Shown here: positions 18,015 to 26,819 of the stretch, in pieces | How the letters are laid out: the number at the start of each line of letters is the position of its first letter | Numbering within the stretch: position 1 is the first letter of the stretch | From: JACVRW01 sp963803245 | GTDB taxonomy: Bacteria; Actinomycetota; Thermoleophilia; Solirubrobacterales; Thermoleophilaceae | Direction of reading: 5' to 3' | DNA: 64,000 bases | NCBI GenBank assembly: GCA_963803245.1 | Contig: CAWDLI010000011.1 | Coordinates: 1-64,000 of the forward strand | Position numbers and translations under genes: made by a program | Notes under the pieces: model-generated | Databases searched by the model: none | Told to the model about the DNA's origin: nothing | Seen by the model: only the letters and a program-made list of their open reading frames with translations

Positions 18015-19130
18015 ATGTCCGCCGCCACGAACATCTCGCTCGCGCGGGGAGCTCCGTCTCTCGACATCATCGCCGTGGACGAGCTTCGCGCGGCCGCCCA
18101 GCGCGCCTTCGAGCGCGACCCCGCGGGGGCGTTCTCGTACGGGACCTCCGCCGGCTACCCGCGCCTCGTCGCCTGGATAGCCGAGAAGCACGGCGTGGAG
18201 CCGGATCAGGTGATCGCCACCAACGGCTCGATGCAGGCCGACGCCTTCCTGTTCCAGCAGCGGGTCGGCCCCGGGGACCTCGTGGTGGTCGAGGCCCCGA
18301 GCTACGACCGCACGCTTCTCGCGCTCCGGAACCTCGGCGCCGACATCCTCGCGATTCCGCTCGAGGCCGACGGGATCGACGTGGGCGCTGTCGAGAAGGC
18401 GCTCCAGGCAGGCGCGCGCCCGCGGCTGGCCCACATCATCCCGAACTTCCAGAACCCCGCCGGCTGCACGCTGTCGCTGGACAAGCGGCGGCGCCTGCTC
18501 GAGCTGGCGGCCGAGTACGAGTTCACGATCTTCGAGGACGACCCGTACGTGGAGCTGCGCTTCGAGGGCGAGGCCCTGCCGACCATGCTGTCGCTCGACG
18601 AGCACGGGAGCGTCGTCTACGCCTCCTCGTTCTCGAAGACGGTGTGCCCCGGGATACGCGTGGGCTATCTGGTCGGGCCGGCCGACACGATCGGCGCGAT
18701 CCGCAAGCTCGCGACGAGCACCTACATCTCGCCCAGCATGGTCGCCCAGGCGATCGTGGGGGAGTTCTGCGAGTCGGGAGCGATCGACGGCTCGATCGCA
18801 ACGGTCAAGGCAGCCCTGCGCGAGCGTCGTGACGCGACCGCGGCGGCGCTCGAGCGCCACCTGCCGGACGCCCGCTTCGTGTCGCCCGAGGGGGGCTACT
18901 TCCTCTGGGTCGACCTGCCCGACGGGACCGATGTGGCGGCGATCGAGAAGGCCGCCACCGAGCGCGGCGTGGTCTTCGTGAAGGGCACGGACTTCCTGCT
19001 CGAGGGCGGCGACAGCGCGCTTCGCATCGCCTACTCGGGGGTAACGCCGGACCTGATCGAGGATGGGATCGCGCGCATCGCCGCCGCACGCTCGGATGTA
19101 GCCGAGAGCGTCGTCGGCCCGCGGGCGTGA
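18015..19130 (+). CDS. PLP-dependent aminotransferase, class I/II (2-aminoadipate transaminase / MocR-like)
   Basis: Cytoplasmic fold-type I aminotransferase (371 aa). Visible landmarks are the SYGTSAGYPRLV region, the NPAGCTLS motif with the PLP-contacting Asn, FEDDPYVELRF, and SFSKTVCPGIRVGY with the Schiff-base lysine and phosphate-binding Arg. The sequence resembles LysN-type 2-aminoadipate transaminases and the catalytic half of MocR regulators, but there is no HTH domain. A start 27 nt after the sortase stop suggests read-through from upstream, and the GTGA overlap couples it to the next gene. Substrate uncertain. Confidence 0.85.
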   Translation: MSAATNISLARGAPSLDIIAVDELRAAAQRAFERDPAGAFSYGTSAGYPRLVAWIAEKHGVEPDQVIATNGSMQADAFLFQQRVGPGDLVVVEAPSYDRTLLALRNLGADILAIPLEADGIDVGAVEKALQAGARPRLAHIIPNFQNPAGCTLSLDKRRRLLELAAEYEFTIFEDDPYVELRFEGEALPTMLSLDEHGSVVYASSFSKTVCPGIRVGYLVGPADTIGAIRKLATSTYISPSMVAQAIVGEFCESGAIDGSIATVKAALRERRDATAAALERHLPDARFVSPEGGYFLWVDLPDGTDVAAIEKAATERGVVFVKGTDFLLEGGDSALRIAYSGVTPDLIEDGIARIAAARSDVAESVVGPRA

Positions 19131-19873
19131 CCCGGCTCGAGCTCGCTCGACCCCGCGACATCTCCGCCCTCTTCGCCGACTCGCTGAGTGTCTACTTCCG
19201 CAACGCGCCAACCTTCCTGGCGCTGTCCGCGGCAGTGGTGGTGCCCGTGCACCTGGTCGTCGACGGGTTCGGGATGGAGGAGCTGACGAGCGGGTACGAC
19301 TCGTCGCCCACCGCGGTCGAGACCGTGATCCCGACTCTCGTGAGCTTCCTCGTGGTGGCACCGCTGATCACGGCGATCTGCATCCACGCCCTCAACGACC
19401 TCGCGTCGGGAGAGCGACCACGGGCTCGCGCCGGGATCCTGGCCGGACTCGAGTCGTTCGCGCCGATCTTCTTCGCCGTCGTGCTCATGGGCGTCGGGAT
19501 CGCGATCGGCCTGGTGCTGCTCGTGCTGCCGGGCATCTATCTCGCGGTGCGCTGGTACTTCGTTCCTCAGACCGTCGTGATCGAGGCGGCCCGGGGCACG
19601 GGCGCGCTCGATCGCTCCGGGGAGCTGGTCCGCGGCTCGTGGTGGCGCACCTTCGGGCTGATCGTGATGGCCAACCTCGCCGCGATCCTGCCGGCTCTGC
19701 TGCTCGTGGCGCCGTTCGACGCCCTGGCCGACAGCTCGAACCGCGCGGTGTGGTCCCTCGTCGGCACGATGGCCACCGAGACGATCACGGCGCCGTTCGT
19801 GGCGCTCTTCTCGACCCTCCTCTATTACGACCTGCACGCCCGCCGCCGGGAGGCGCTCCTGGAGTCCGGCTAG
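19127..19873 (+). CDS. multi-pass membrane protein of unknown function
   Basis: A 248-aa integral membrane protein with about six hydrophobic segments (around 27-47, 70-90, 105-130, 165-190, 205-225). The short amphipathic N-terminus (RPRDISALFADSLSVYFRN) and the RYFVPQTVVIEA-like segment match the broad family related to the membrane domain of glycerophosphodiesterases/YciC-type proteins. No catalytic residues seen. The start overlaps the aminotransferase stop (GTGA) and the end overlaps the convergent lipoprotein gene by 4 nt. Confidence 0.65.
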   Translation: MTRLELARPRDISALFADSLSVYFRNAPTFLALSAAVVVPVHLVVDGFGMEELTSGYDSSPTAVETVIPTLVSFLVVAPLITAICIHALNDLASGERPRARAGILAGLESFAPIFFAVVLMGVGIAIGLVLLVLPGIYLAVRWYFVPQTVVIEAARGTGALDRSGELVRGSWWRTFGLIVMANLAAILPALLLVAPFDALADSSNRAVWSLVGTMATETITAPFVALFSTLLYYDLHARRREALLESG

Positions 19874-20286
19874 GGCACCAAGTCCTCGCCGGCGTCCTTG
19901 GTGATTGCTGCGAACGCCTGGGCATGGGCGTAGAGCTTGTAGAGCCGGAGCTTGTCCGAGAAGCCGGCAGCGCACGCGTGCTGGAAGACCCTGTATGCCG
20001 CCTCATCGGAGAAGTCGGACGCGGCGGTTCGGGAGCTCTGTGGGGTGAGCTGCCCGCGGATGTCCTCGATCGTCGCGTAGCGCTGCTCCACCGATCCCCG
20101 GCGCCAGTCGCGGCAGTTGGCGAACTGGGCCGTGGAGTTTCCAGTCATCAGACCGACGCCCTGGATGTCGACCGGCTCGCCCTTCTTGGCGCCTGCACCG
20201 TCGTTGTCCGCTCCGCACGCCGGCAGCGCGATCCCGGCGGCGAGGAGAGCGAGCACGACCCACCCGCCGCGACCCAGGCGCGTCAC
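19870..20286 (-). CDS. small lipoprotein of unknown function
   Basis: A 138-aa protein with a lipoprotein signal (basic start, hydrophobic core, lipobox IALPAC with the cysteine near residue 23), then a soluble helical domain (DFSDEAAYRVFQHACAAGF) with three further cysteines. The GTG start overlaps the stop of the beta-helix gene (GTGA), so the two are made from one mRNA and may act together at the cell surface. I do not recognise the family. Confidence 0.65.
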   Translation of the reverse strand: MTRLGRGGWVVLALLAAGIALPACGADNDGAGAKKGEPVDIQGVGLMTGNSTAQFANCRDWRRGSVEQRYATIEDIRGQLTPQSSRTAASDFSDEAAYRVFQHACAAGFSDKLRLYKLYAHAQAFAAITKDAGEDLVP

Positions 20287-22316
20287 GGATACAGCTCGGC
20301 GACCCGTTTCCTCAGGGCATCGGCCGTGCGCGACTCCTCGAACCGCGCGGCGCCGGCCCCGCTCAGAAGCGAGCCGTGCGCAGTAGTCGTGCCGGGCTTG
20401 GGCGGCAGGCTCCACCAGTCGCAGTCCGTCGGCCCGGTGTCTTCATCGGGACCGTTCGCGCAGTCGAGCATGTAGACGATCTTGGCGATGTCGTTGTTGC
20501 CGACGCTGGTGGCGCAGTCCGACGGCAGGACCTGGGGCGGATTCCCCGGAAGGCGTCCGGCCTGGCCCGGACCGGTGACCGTGGCCGCGGTGCCGTCCCA
20601 GCCCGTGTTCCCGTACCAGCAGTTCCCGACGTTCTGCCCGAAGAACTCACTCCACCAGAAGTCGTTGCCGTTGGGCTTTGCCGGCCTCGCGTCGTCGTGG
20701 GCGTATACGTTGCCGAACAGGTCGATCGCATCCGGGTAGCGGAAGCCCTTCGGCGCCCTGCCCACGCGGTTGCGGAAGAACTGGTTGCCGCACGAGGTCG
20801 AGAGCCCGTTTGCGGGCGCGCCCGGGCAGGACACGCCGGGGAAGATGTCGCCCTCGGCGCCGCCGCCGTTGGTGGCCACGTCCGGAACGGCGAACAGCAT
20901 CGCGCCGTCGCGCCAGTTGTCGAAGATCCAGTTGTCGTGGACGCGGGCGTCGTTCATGCCCGCGTAGAGGATCCCGGTCCCGATCGGCACTCCCACCAGC
21001 GGGTCGACCGGCGCGTCGTCCCTGTAGAGGTCGAGGTTGTTCCCGTAGATGTAGTTGTGGTCGATCTCCGAGCTGTCGGCCGGGAAGCCGGGATGGCCGG
21101 CGGCCGAGAGGGTGTCGCTCGAGATCCCCGTGGAGTTGCCGTAGATGTGGTTGTTGGTGATGCGGACCGCGTTGCCCATCGAGCCTGAGTAGCCCAGGGC
21201 GGAGCCGTGCAGGTCGCACTTCGTGACGATCGTGTTGGGACGGGGCGCGTCCGGATAGAAGTCGGTCGCCTGTGAGCCGGTCTCTGGAGCGGCACCCGGA
21301 TACACGACCGCGTCGCCCGAGCCGAGTCCCTCGCAGTTCATGACGAGGTTGTGATCCGAGGTGAAGGACAGGTGGCCGTAGTCGGCACCCCAGTAGAACT
21401 TCACGCGGTCGAGCAGGACGCCGTCGACCTCCTCGTTGTAGAAGGCGTGCTCCTGGGCTCCTCGTACGAGGAAGTTCCGCCCGACGAAGCCGTCAGCGCG
21501 GTCCACTCGCAGGACGACGTGCTTGGCGTACCCGCCGGGCTTCGCCGCCGGCCCCTTGCCCTCATAGTCCGTGCCCGCATCCATGATCACGTCCTCCGGC
21601 TTCGGGCCGGTTCCCTCGATCTGCAGATTGCAGCGCACGCATGCGCCCAGCTCCTGCGCCGGGATCCCACGGCGGTCCGAGAGCGGCGGCGCTACCGGAT
21701 CGCCTGCCACCGCACGCCCCTGCACATGGATGAGGTTCTGGTCGTTGGGGCATGTGACCTGGTACTCGTAGCTCGGGGTGAGGTCCCCGCTGGCGTCTTC
21801 CTGGAGCAGGCTGGGGTTGCAGACCGGGTCGTTCAAGGGGGCGCTGCGGGACTCCGGTTCGGTATAGCGGCCGGGCAGGATCAGGATTCGGTCGTTGTTG
21901 CCCGCATCCCTGACCGCCCGCTGGACGGAGTCGTAGTGACACTTGCGTGCCAGCGCGGCGTTGATGTCGAGGAGCGAGTGCGCCTCGTGCCTCGAGAGCT
22001 TGCTCTTGGGCTGGCTCGGGCGGAGGCGATACCCGTTCTTCTGGGCCTCGCGCACCGACTCGCGCAGATACTGAAGCGACTTCCACCCCTTCCTGCCCTG
22101 GCAGACGACCAGCACGTCGCCCCGTCCGCCGCCGCGCACCGCCGACTTGAGCGAGCGCGGTGTCGGCACCTCGCCGCCGGCCGGCGGCTTGACCGTGAAG
22201 TCGGGGCCCGGGTCGGGCCAGTACGAGGGCCGCTCGAGGTGGGCCAGCGCGAACGCGGGCAGGGCCAACATCACGGCGGCGACCGCTGCGGTCAGCCACA
22301 CTGCGCGCGTACTCAC
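20283..22316 (-). CDS. secreted right-handed beta-helix protein
   Basis: Exported 677-aa protein. The GTG at 22316 is chosen because a perfect AAGGAGGT lies just upstream; the signal peptide ends near ALAHLE. The mature part has a cysteine-containing N-domain (LVVCQGRKG, CHYDSVQ, DPVCNPS), then parallel beta-helix rungs (RITNNHIYGNSTG, IDHNYIYGNNLD, VHDNWIFDNWRDG, QFFRNRVGR). Such proteins bind or cleave polysaccharides, but no catalytic triad is evident, so the role is open. Paired with the small lipoprotein downstream. Confidence 0.75.
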   Translation of the reverse strand: MSTRAVWLTAAVAAVMLALPAFALAHLERPSYWPDPGPDFTVKPPAGGEVPTPRSLKSAVRGGGRGDVLVVCQGRKGWKSLQYLRESVREAQKNGYRLRPSQPKSKLSRHEAHSLLDINAALARKCHYDSVQRAVRDAGNNDRILILPGRYTEPESRSAPLNDPVCNPSLLQEDASGDLTPSYEYQVTCPNDQNLIHVQGRAVAGDPVAPPLSDRRGIPAQELGACVRCNLQIEGTGPKPEDVIMDAGTDYEGKGPAAKPGGYAKHVVLRVDRADGFVGRNFLVRGAQEHAFYNEEVDGVLLDRVKFYWGADYGHLSFTSDHNLVMNCEGLGSGDAVVYPGAAPETGSQATDFYPDAPRPNTIVTKCDLHGSALGYSGSMGNAVRITNNHIYGNSTGISSDTLSAAGHPGFPADSSEIDHNYIYGNNLDLYRDDAPVDPLVGVPIGTGILYAGMNDARVHDNWIFDNWRDGAMLFAVPDVATNGGGAEGDIFPGVSCPGAPANGLSTSCGNQFFRNRVGRAPKGFRYPDAIDLFGNVYAHDDARPAKPNGNDFWWSEFFGQNVGNCWYGNTGWDGTAATVTGPGQAGRLPGNPPQVLPSDCATSVGNNDIAKIVYMLDCANGPDEDTGPTDCDWWSLPPKPGTTTAHGSLLSGAGAARFEESRTADALRKRVAELYP

Positions 22317-22394
22317 GGGGACCTCCTTGTTCGAGCCCATGCGCCAGGTCGCGCGACGGCGCGAACCTAACACGGCCCGAGGCCTAGGGCAAGG

Positions 22395-23105
22395 TCAGCG
22401 GCCGTAGCGCTCGCGCCCGAGCACGAGCTGGTCCGGCAGGGCGACGCGGGCCGGCGGCGACGGGTCCGCGACCACCGACACCGTCTCCGCGACGCTGCGC
22501 GTGATCGCCATGCGGCCGCCTTCGACCTCGATCGCGACCTCGTCGCCCGAGTGGGCAAGCGTGCCCTCGAGCCCCGGCGTCAGGCCGCTGTCCATCAGGT
22601 AGTGGAGCAGGTCCTCGGCCTCGTTCTCGAAGCGAAGCACGCGCACCTTCGCCCCCTCCTCCACGTCGGCGAGCGGCACACCCATCTCACGGGCGCCCTC
22701 GAAGATCGGATGGCCGTGCGGACAGGTCTTGGCGTCGCCGATGGCGCGCAGCATGCGCTCCTCGACGACCGGCGACATCCAGTGCTCGAGGCGCTCGGCC
22801 TCCTCGTGGACCTGGTCCCAGGGAATGTCGAACACGTCGGTGAGGAAGCGCTCGATCAGCCGGTGCCGGCGGACGATCTGGGCCGCGTGCTCCATGCCGG
22901 TCTCGGTGAACTCGAGCGACTTGTCCGGGTCGCGCGTCACGTACCCGTCGGCCTCCAGGCGGCCGATCATCTCGTGCACCGTGGGCGCGGACACCTGCAT
23001 GGCTCGCGCGATGTTGGCTCCGGTGATCGGCAGGCCGGCCTCCTGGAGCCAGTACATGATCTGGAGGTACTCCTCCTCGGCGACTGTGGCCTGTTCCTGA
23101 GACAT
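22395..23105 (-). CDS. DtxR/IdeR-family metal-dependent transcriptional regulator
   Basis: Cytoplasmic repressor of metal-uptake genes that responds to Fe2+ or Mn2+. The 236 aa show an N-terminal winged helix (EEYLQIMYWLQEAG, SAPTVHEMIGRLEADGYV), the dimerisation and metal domain (HAAQIVRRHRLIERFLTDVF, HEEAERLEHWMS, CPHGHPIF) and a C-terminal SH3/FeoA-like domain. Metal-binding His and Glu residues are present in the expected order. It is transcribed away from the ligase gene across 41 bp. No target operator was recognised in this window, though a ZIP-type transporter lies at 58.9 kb. Confidence 0.9.
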   Translation of the reverse strand: MSQEQATVAEEEYLQIMYWLQEAGLPITGANIARAMQVSAPTVHEMIGRLEADGYVTRDPDKSLEFTETGMEHAAQIVRRHRLIERFLTDVFDIPWDQVHEEAERLEHWMSPVVEERMLRAIGDAKTCPHGHPIFEGAREMGVPLADVEEGAKVRVLRFENEAEDLLHYLMDSGLTPGLEGTLAHSGDEVAIEVEGGRMAITRSVAETVSVVADPSPPARVALPDQLVLGRERYGR

Positions 23106-23146
23106 CGTGAAGATCCTACCGGCCGTGCGTCAGTACGGTTCAGGCC

Positions 23147-24106
23147 GTGGCCCTCCCCCTCAAGCCGCCCCTCAAGCCGCAGCTCGCGCGCTCCAAGGCA
23201 GAGCTCCCGGAGGGCGACGGCTGGCGCTATGAGCCGAAGTGGGACGGCTTTCGCACGATCGTGTTCCGGGACGGCGAAGACGTCCACCTGCAGAGTCGCA
23301 ACGGCCGCCCGATGAACCGCTACTTCCCCGAGATCGTGGAGCAGGTGCTCGCCCTCCCGGGCAAGCGGCTGGTGCTCGACGGCGAGATGCTCATCGAGGT
23401 GGACGGCGTGCAGGAGTTCGATCTCCTGTCGCAGCGGATCCATCCCGCGGCATCGCGGGTGGAGCGCCTGGCCGGCGAGACGCCGGCCTCGCTGGTGGCG
23501 TTCGATCTCCTGGCCGAGGGCGACCAGCTGCTGCTGGACCTCCCCTACGACGAGCGCCGCGAGCGCCTGGCCGCCGTGGTCGCCGACCCGGTGCAGCTCA
23601 CGCCGGTGGCGGCGGACCGCAAGGACGCGGGCAAGTGGCTCACGGGACTGTCCGAGGGCGTGGTGGCCAAGGAGGGCGGCGCGCCGTACCTCCCGGGCGA
23701 GCGCAAGGGGATGGTCAAGGTCAAGCGGGTTCGTACGGCCGACGTGGTCGTGGCCGCCTTCCGGTTCGGCAAGGAGGAGGGCACCGTCGGCTCGCTGATC
23801 CTCGGCCTCTACGACGACGACGGCGATCTGCACGTGGTCGGCCACACCTCCGGATTCCGGGCGAACCAGAAGCGCGAGCTGCTCGGCCTCCTCGAGCCCT
23901 ACCGGACCGGCGAGCGCGGGTCCGGCGAGCCGAGCCGGTGGAAGTCCGACGAGGAGCTCGTGTGGGAGGGGCTGCGCCCGGAGCTCGTATGCGAGATCGC
24001 GTTCGACCACATCACCGGGCAACGGATCCGTCACGGTGCCAAGTTCCTGCGCTGGCGCACCGATAAGGATCCGAGTGAGTGCGACATCGCGCAGCTTCGC
24101 GGCTAG
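23147..24106 (+). CDS. ATP-dependent DNA ligase, LigC-type
   Basis: Seals nicks in DNA with ATP via an enzyme-AMP intermediate. The 319 aa form a minimal ligase: adenylation domain with motif I EPKWDGFR (nucleophile Lys31), the RNGRPMNRYFPE and LDGEM motifs, EGVVAKEGG and KGMVKVKR (motif V), then an OB fold. It lacks the primase and nuclease domains of LigD, like actinobacterial LigC1/LigC enzymes of alternative repair. The start is a GTG. The last 32 nt overlap the following gene. Confidence 0.9.
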   Translation: MALPLKPPLKPQLARSKAELPEGDGWRYEPKWDGFRTIVFRDGEDVHLQSRNGRPMNRYFPEIVEQVLALPGKRLVLDGEMLIEVDGVQEFDLLSQRIHPAASRVERLAGETPASLVAFDLLAEGDQLLLDLPYDERRERLAAVVADPVQLTPVAADRKDAGKWLTGLSEGVVAKEGGAPYLPGERKGMVKVKRVRTADVVVAAFRFGKEEGTVGSLILGLYDDDGDLHVVGHTSGFRANQKRELLGLLEPYRTGERGSGEPSRWKSDEELVWEGLRPELVCEIAFDHITGQRIRHGAKFLRWRTDKDPSECDIAQLRG

Positions 24107-25607
24107 AGCCGCCGCTCTCGCCGTGGCGCTGGGACTGCTGGTCCCCGCGGCGGCGCAGGCACAGGCGGGCACCAGCTACCTGATCCCGGGCGACAACCCG
24201 TTCGTGGGGCGCGCCGGTGCGCGGCCCGAGATCTTCTCCTACGGCCTGCGCAACCCCTACCGCTTCTCGTTCGACCGGGCGAACGGAGACCTCGTCATCG
24301 GGGACGTGGGCCAGGGCGCTCTCGAGGAGCTCGACTGGACGACCCTGGCCGCCGCGCGCGGAGGAAACTTCGGCTGGCCGTGCTTCGAGGGCCGCGGCCC
24401 CGGCCCGGGCGGACCACGATGCCCGGTGACCGGCACGATCATGCCGCTCTCCGACTACTCGACGGTCGGCGGCGCCGCCGTCATCGGCGGCTACGTGGTG
24501 CGCGATCCGTCACTCACCGGACTGGTGGGCCGCTACCTCTTCGCCGACTACTACGACGGCCTGGTCCGGTCGCTCGCGCTGAACCGCCTGGCCCCCGACG
24601 ACCAGAGCACCGGCCTGATGCTCCCCAGCGGCCAGCTGGGGTCGTTCGGCCAGGATTCCGCCGGGCGCCTGTACGTCGTGGACCAGGACGACGGCACCGT
24701 CTCCCGGCTCACCGCCGGTAGCACGGCGGGCACGCTGGCCCGCACGGCCGTGGCGGGCACCTACACCCTGCCGACCTACGTGACCTCGCCCCCGGGCGAC
24801 ACGACCCGCCTGTTCGTGGTGCAGCAGGGAGGCGCGATCAGGGTGGTGCGGGGCGGAGCCGCGCTCGGCACCCCCTTCCTGGACATATCGAGCCGGGTCC
24901 TGACCGGAGGCGAGCGCGGCCTGCTCTCGATGGCGTTCGCGCCCGACTACGCGACCTCCGGCCGCTTCTACATCTACTTCACGGCGCCGGGCGGCGACAT
25001 CCGCATCGAGGAATACAGGCGCTCGAGCGACGCGGACCGGGCCGATCCGGCCAGCCGGCGCCTGGTGCTCACGATCGAGCACTCCTCAGAGGACAACCAC
25101 AACGGCGGCCAGCTGCAATTCGGGCCCGACGGCTTCCTGTACCTGGCCACCGGCGACGGCGGCGGGGGCAACGACATCCACGACAACGCCCAGAACCTGG
25201 GCACGCTGCTCGGCAAGCTCCTGCGCATCGACCCCCGGGTGGGGCCGGCGCCCCCGGCCCGCGACGTGACTCCGCCCCGCCTGCGCACCCGCGTGCAGGG
25301 GCGCCAGCGCGTGCTGCGGCTCGGCGGGGCCGTGGCCTACGGCCGCTGCTCCGAGGCATGCGCGCTCGCCGCCGGCGGGACACTGCGGGTCGGCAAGCGC
25401 TCCTATCGCCTCCGGTCTCTGCGGCGGCCGGCCGCGGCCGGACAGCGGGTGCGGCTGAAGGTGAAGCTCACCCGCCGCTCGCGACGGGCCGCGCGCAGAG
25501 CCCTGAAGCGCGGCCGGCACCCCACCGTGCTCGTCGGCCTGCGGGCCCGCGACGCGGGAGGCAACCGCTCGAAGCTGATCCGCCGCCGCGTCGCGGTCAG
25601 GCGTTAG
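24075..25607 (+). CDS. PQQ-dependent sugar dehydrogenase-like protein, circularly permuted
   Basis: Secreted beta-propeller related to soluble glucose/sorbosone dehydrogenases, which oxidise sugars with PQQ. GTG at 24075 starts a signal peptide (to about 31). Residues 33-212 are the segment that normally forms the C-terminal half (NPFVGRAGARPE, YGLRNPYRFSFD, GDVGQ, FGWPCFEG, RYLFADYY). Residues 232-386 are the segment that normally comes first (TRLFVVQQGGAIRVV, GERGLLSMAFAPDY, NHNGGQLQFGPDGFLYLATGDG, LGTLLGKLLRID). The order is thus swapped within one uninterrupted frame. A basic C-terminal domain (to 510) with Arg-rich repeats is extra. Activity untested. Confidence 0.8.
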   Translation: MSATSRSFAARAAALAVALGLLVPAAAQAQAGTSYLIPGDNPFVGRAGARPEIFSYGLRNPYRFSFDRANGDLVIGDVGQGALEELDWTTLAAARGGNFGWPCFEGRGPGPGGPRCPVTGTIMPLSDYSTVGGAAVIGGYVVRDPSLTGLVGRYLFADYYDGLVRSLALNRLAPDDQSTGLMLPSGQLGSFGQDSAGRLYVVDQDDGTVSRLTAGSTAGTLARTAVAGTYTLPTYVTSPPGDTTRLFVVQQGGAIRVVRGGAALGTPFLDISSRVLTGGERGLLSMAFAPDYATSGRFYIYFTAPGGDIRIEEYRRSSDADRADPASRRLVLTIEHSSEDNHNGGQLQFGPDGFLYLATGDGGGGNDIHDNAQNLGTLLGKLLRIDPRVGPAPPARDVTPPRLRTRVQGRQRVLRLGGAVAYGRCSEACALAAGGTLRVGKRSYRLRSLRRPAAAGQRVRLKVKLTRRSRRAARRALKRGRHPTVLVGLRARDAGGNRSKLIRRRVAVRR

Positions 25608-26748
25608 GCCCCGCCAGCTCGCGCAGCCTGCGCTCGAGGAAGGAGCGCTCCAGAGGATTCGCCGCCAGGTCGAGCGCGCGCCGGTACGCCACGGCGGCCT
25701 CGTCGCGGCGGCCGAGCCGCCGCAGGAGGTCCGCGCGGGTGGCGTGCAGGAGGTGGTACTCGTCGAGCCGGCCCCCGGCCTCGAGCTCATCGACCAGGAC
25801 GAGGCCGCGTTCGGGCCCCTCGGCGAACGCCACCGCCACGGCGCGGTTGAGCTGCACCACCGGTCCGGGCCAGAGGGCGATCAGCTGCTCGTAGAGGGAC
25901 GCCACCCGCGCCCAGTCGGTCGTCTCGGCCGAGTTCTCGGCGGCGATCTGGGCCTGGAGCGAATAGGGGCCGGCCACCCCGGCCCGGCCGGCGAGGGCCT
26001 GGCCCTCGCCGATCTCGTCGTGGTGCCAGAGCGCGCGGTCCTGGTCCTCGAGGAGCACCAGCTGCCCGTGCTCGTCCACGCGCGCGTCGCGGCGCGAGTG
26101 ATGCAGGAGCATCAGCGCCAGCACGCCGAGCGCCTCGCTCTCGTCGGGCATCAGCTGCGTGAGCACGCGCGCCAGGCGGATTGCCTCGTCGCAGAGCTCG
26201 CGCCTCACCAGCGTGTCCGCGCTCGTGGCCAGGTAGCCCTCGTTGAAGATGAGATAGAGGGCGGCGAGCACCGAGCGCAGGCGCTCCGGCAGGTCGGCGT
26301 CGGCCGGAACCGCATACGGGATCCCGGCAGCGCGGATCTTGCGCTTGGCGCGAACCAGCCGCTGGGCCATCGTGGTCTCCGCCACGAGGAAGGCGCGCGC
26401 CACCTCCGGGGTGGAGAGGCCGCCGAGCATCCGAAGCGTGAGGGCCACCTGGGCCTCGGTCGCGAGCGCCGGGTGGCAGCAGGTGAAGAACAGCCGCAGG
26501 CGGTCGTCCGGTATCGAGCTCAAGTCGTCGTCCTCCTCCCCGGCCCCTCCGCGGTCGAGCGCCATCAGCTCCTCGAGCTTGCGCTCGTGGGTCCGGCTGC
26601 GCCGCAGGACGTCGATCGCCCGATTGCGGGCGGTGCGCACGATCCAGCCGGCGGGATTGGCCGGCAGCCCGTCACGCGGCCAGCGCTCGAGCGCCACCAC
26701 GAAGGCATCCTGCACCGCCTCCTCGGCGAGGTCGAAGTCGCCGAGCAC
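25597..26748 (-). CDS. ECF42-type RNA polymerase sigma factor with DUF6596/TPR extension
   Basis: Sigma factor of the large ECF42 group: sigma region 2 (LAEEAVQDAFVVALERWP, NRAIDVLRR), region 4 (LTLRMLGGLSTPEVARAFLV, TMAQRLVRAKRKI) and a long helical C-terminal extension typical of the group. Two DGPF/YCII proteins lie directly upstream on the same strand, the hallmark ECF42 neighbourhood. The GTG at 26748 cuts into region 2.1: conserved residues (DDVDRLFRRESGRAVATLI) are encoded upstream to about 26805, yet the only plausible first codon there is GTA at 26823, overlapping the upstream TAG. Confidence 0.85.
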   Translation of the reverse strand: MLGDFDLAEEAVQDAFVVALERWPRDGLPANPAGWIVRTARNRAIDVLRRSRTHERKLEELMALDRGGAGEEDDDLSSIPDDRLRLFFTCCHPALATEAQVALTLRMLGGLSTPEVARAFLVAETTMAQRLVRAKRKIRAAGIPYAVPADADLPERLRSVLAALYLIFNEGYLATSADTLVRRELCDEAIRLARVLTQLMPDESEALGVLALMLLHHSRRDARVDEHGQLVLLEDQDRALWHHDEIGEGQALAGRAGVAGPYSLQAQIAAENSAETTDWARVASLYEQLIALWPGPVVQLNRAVAVAFAEGPERGLVLVDELEAGGRLDEYHLLHATRADLLRRLGRRDEAAVAYRRALDLAANPLERSFLERRLRELAGPNA

Positions 26749-26819
26749 CCGTATGAGGGTGGCGACCGCCCGTCCCGACTCGCGCCGGAACAGGCGGTCG
26801 ACGTCGTCCGCGGAGGCGC

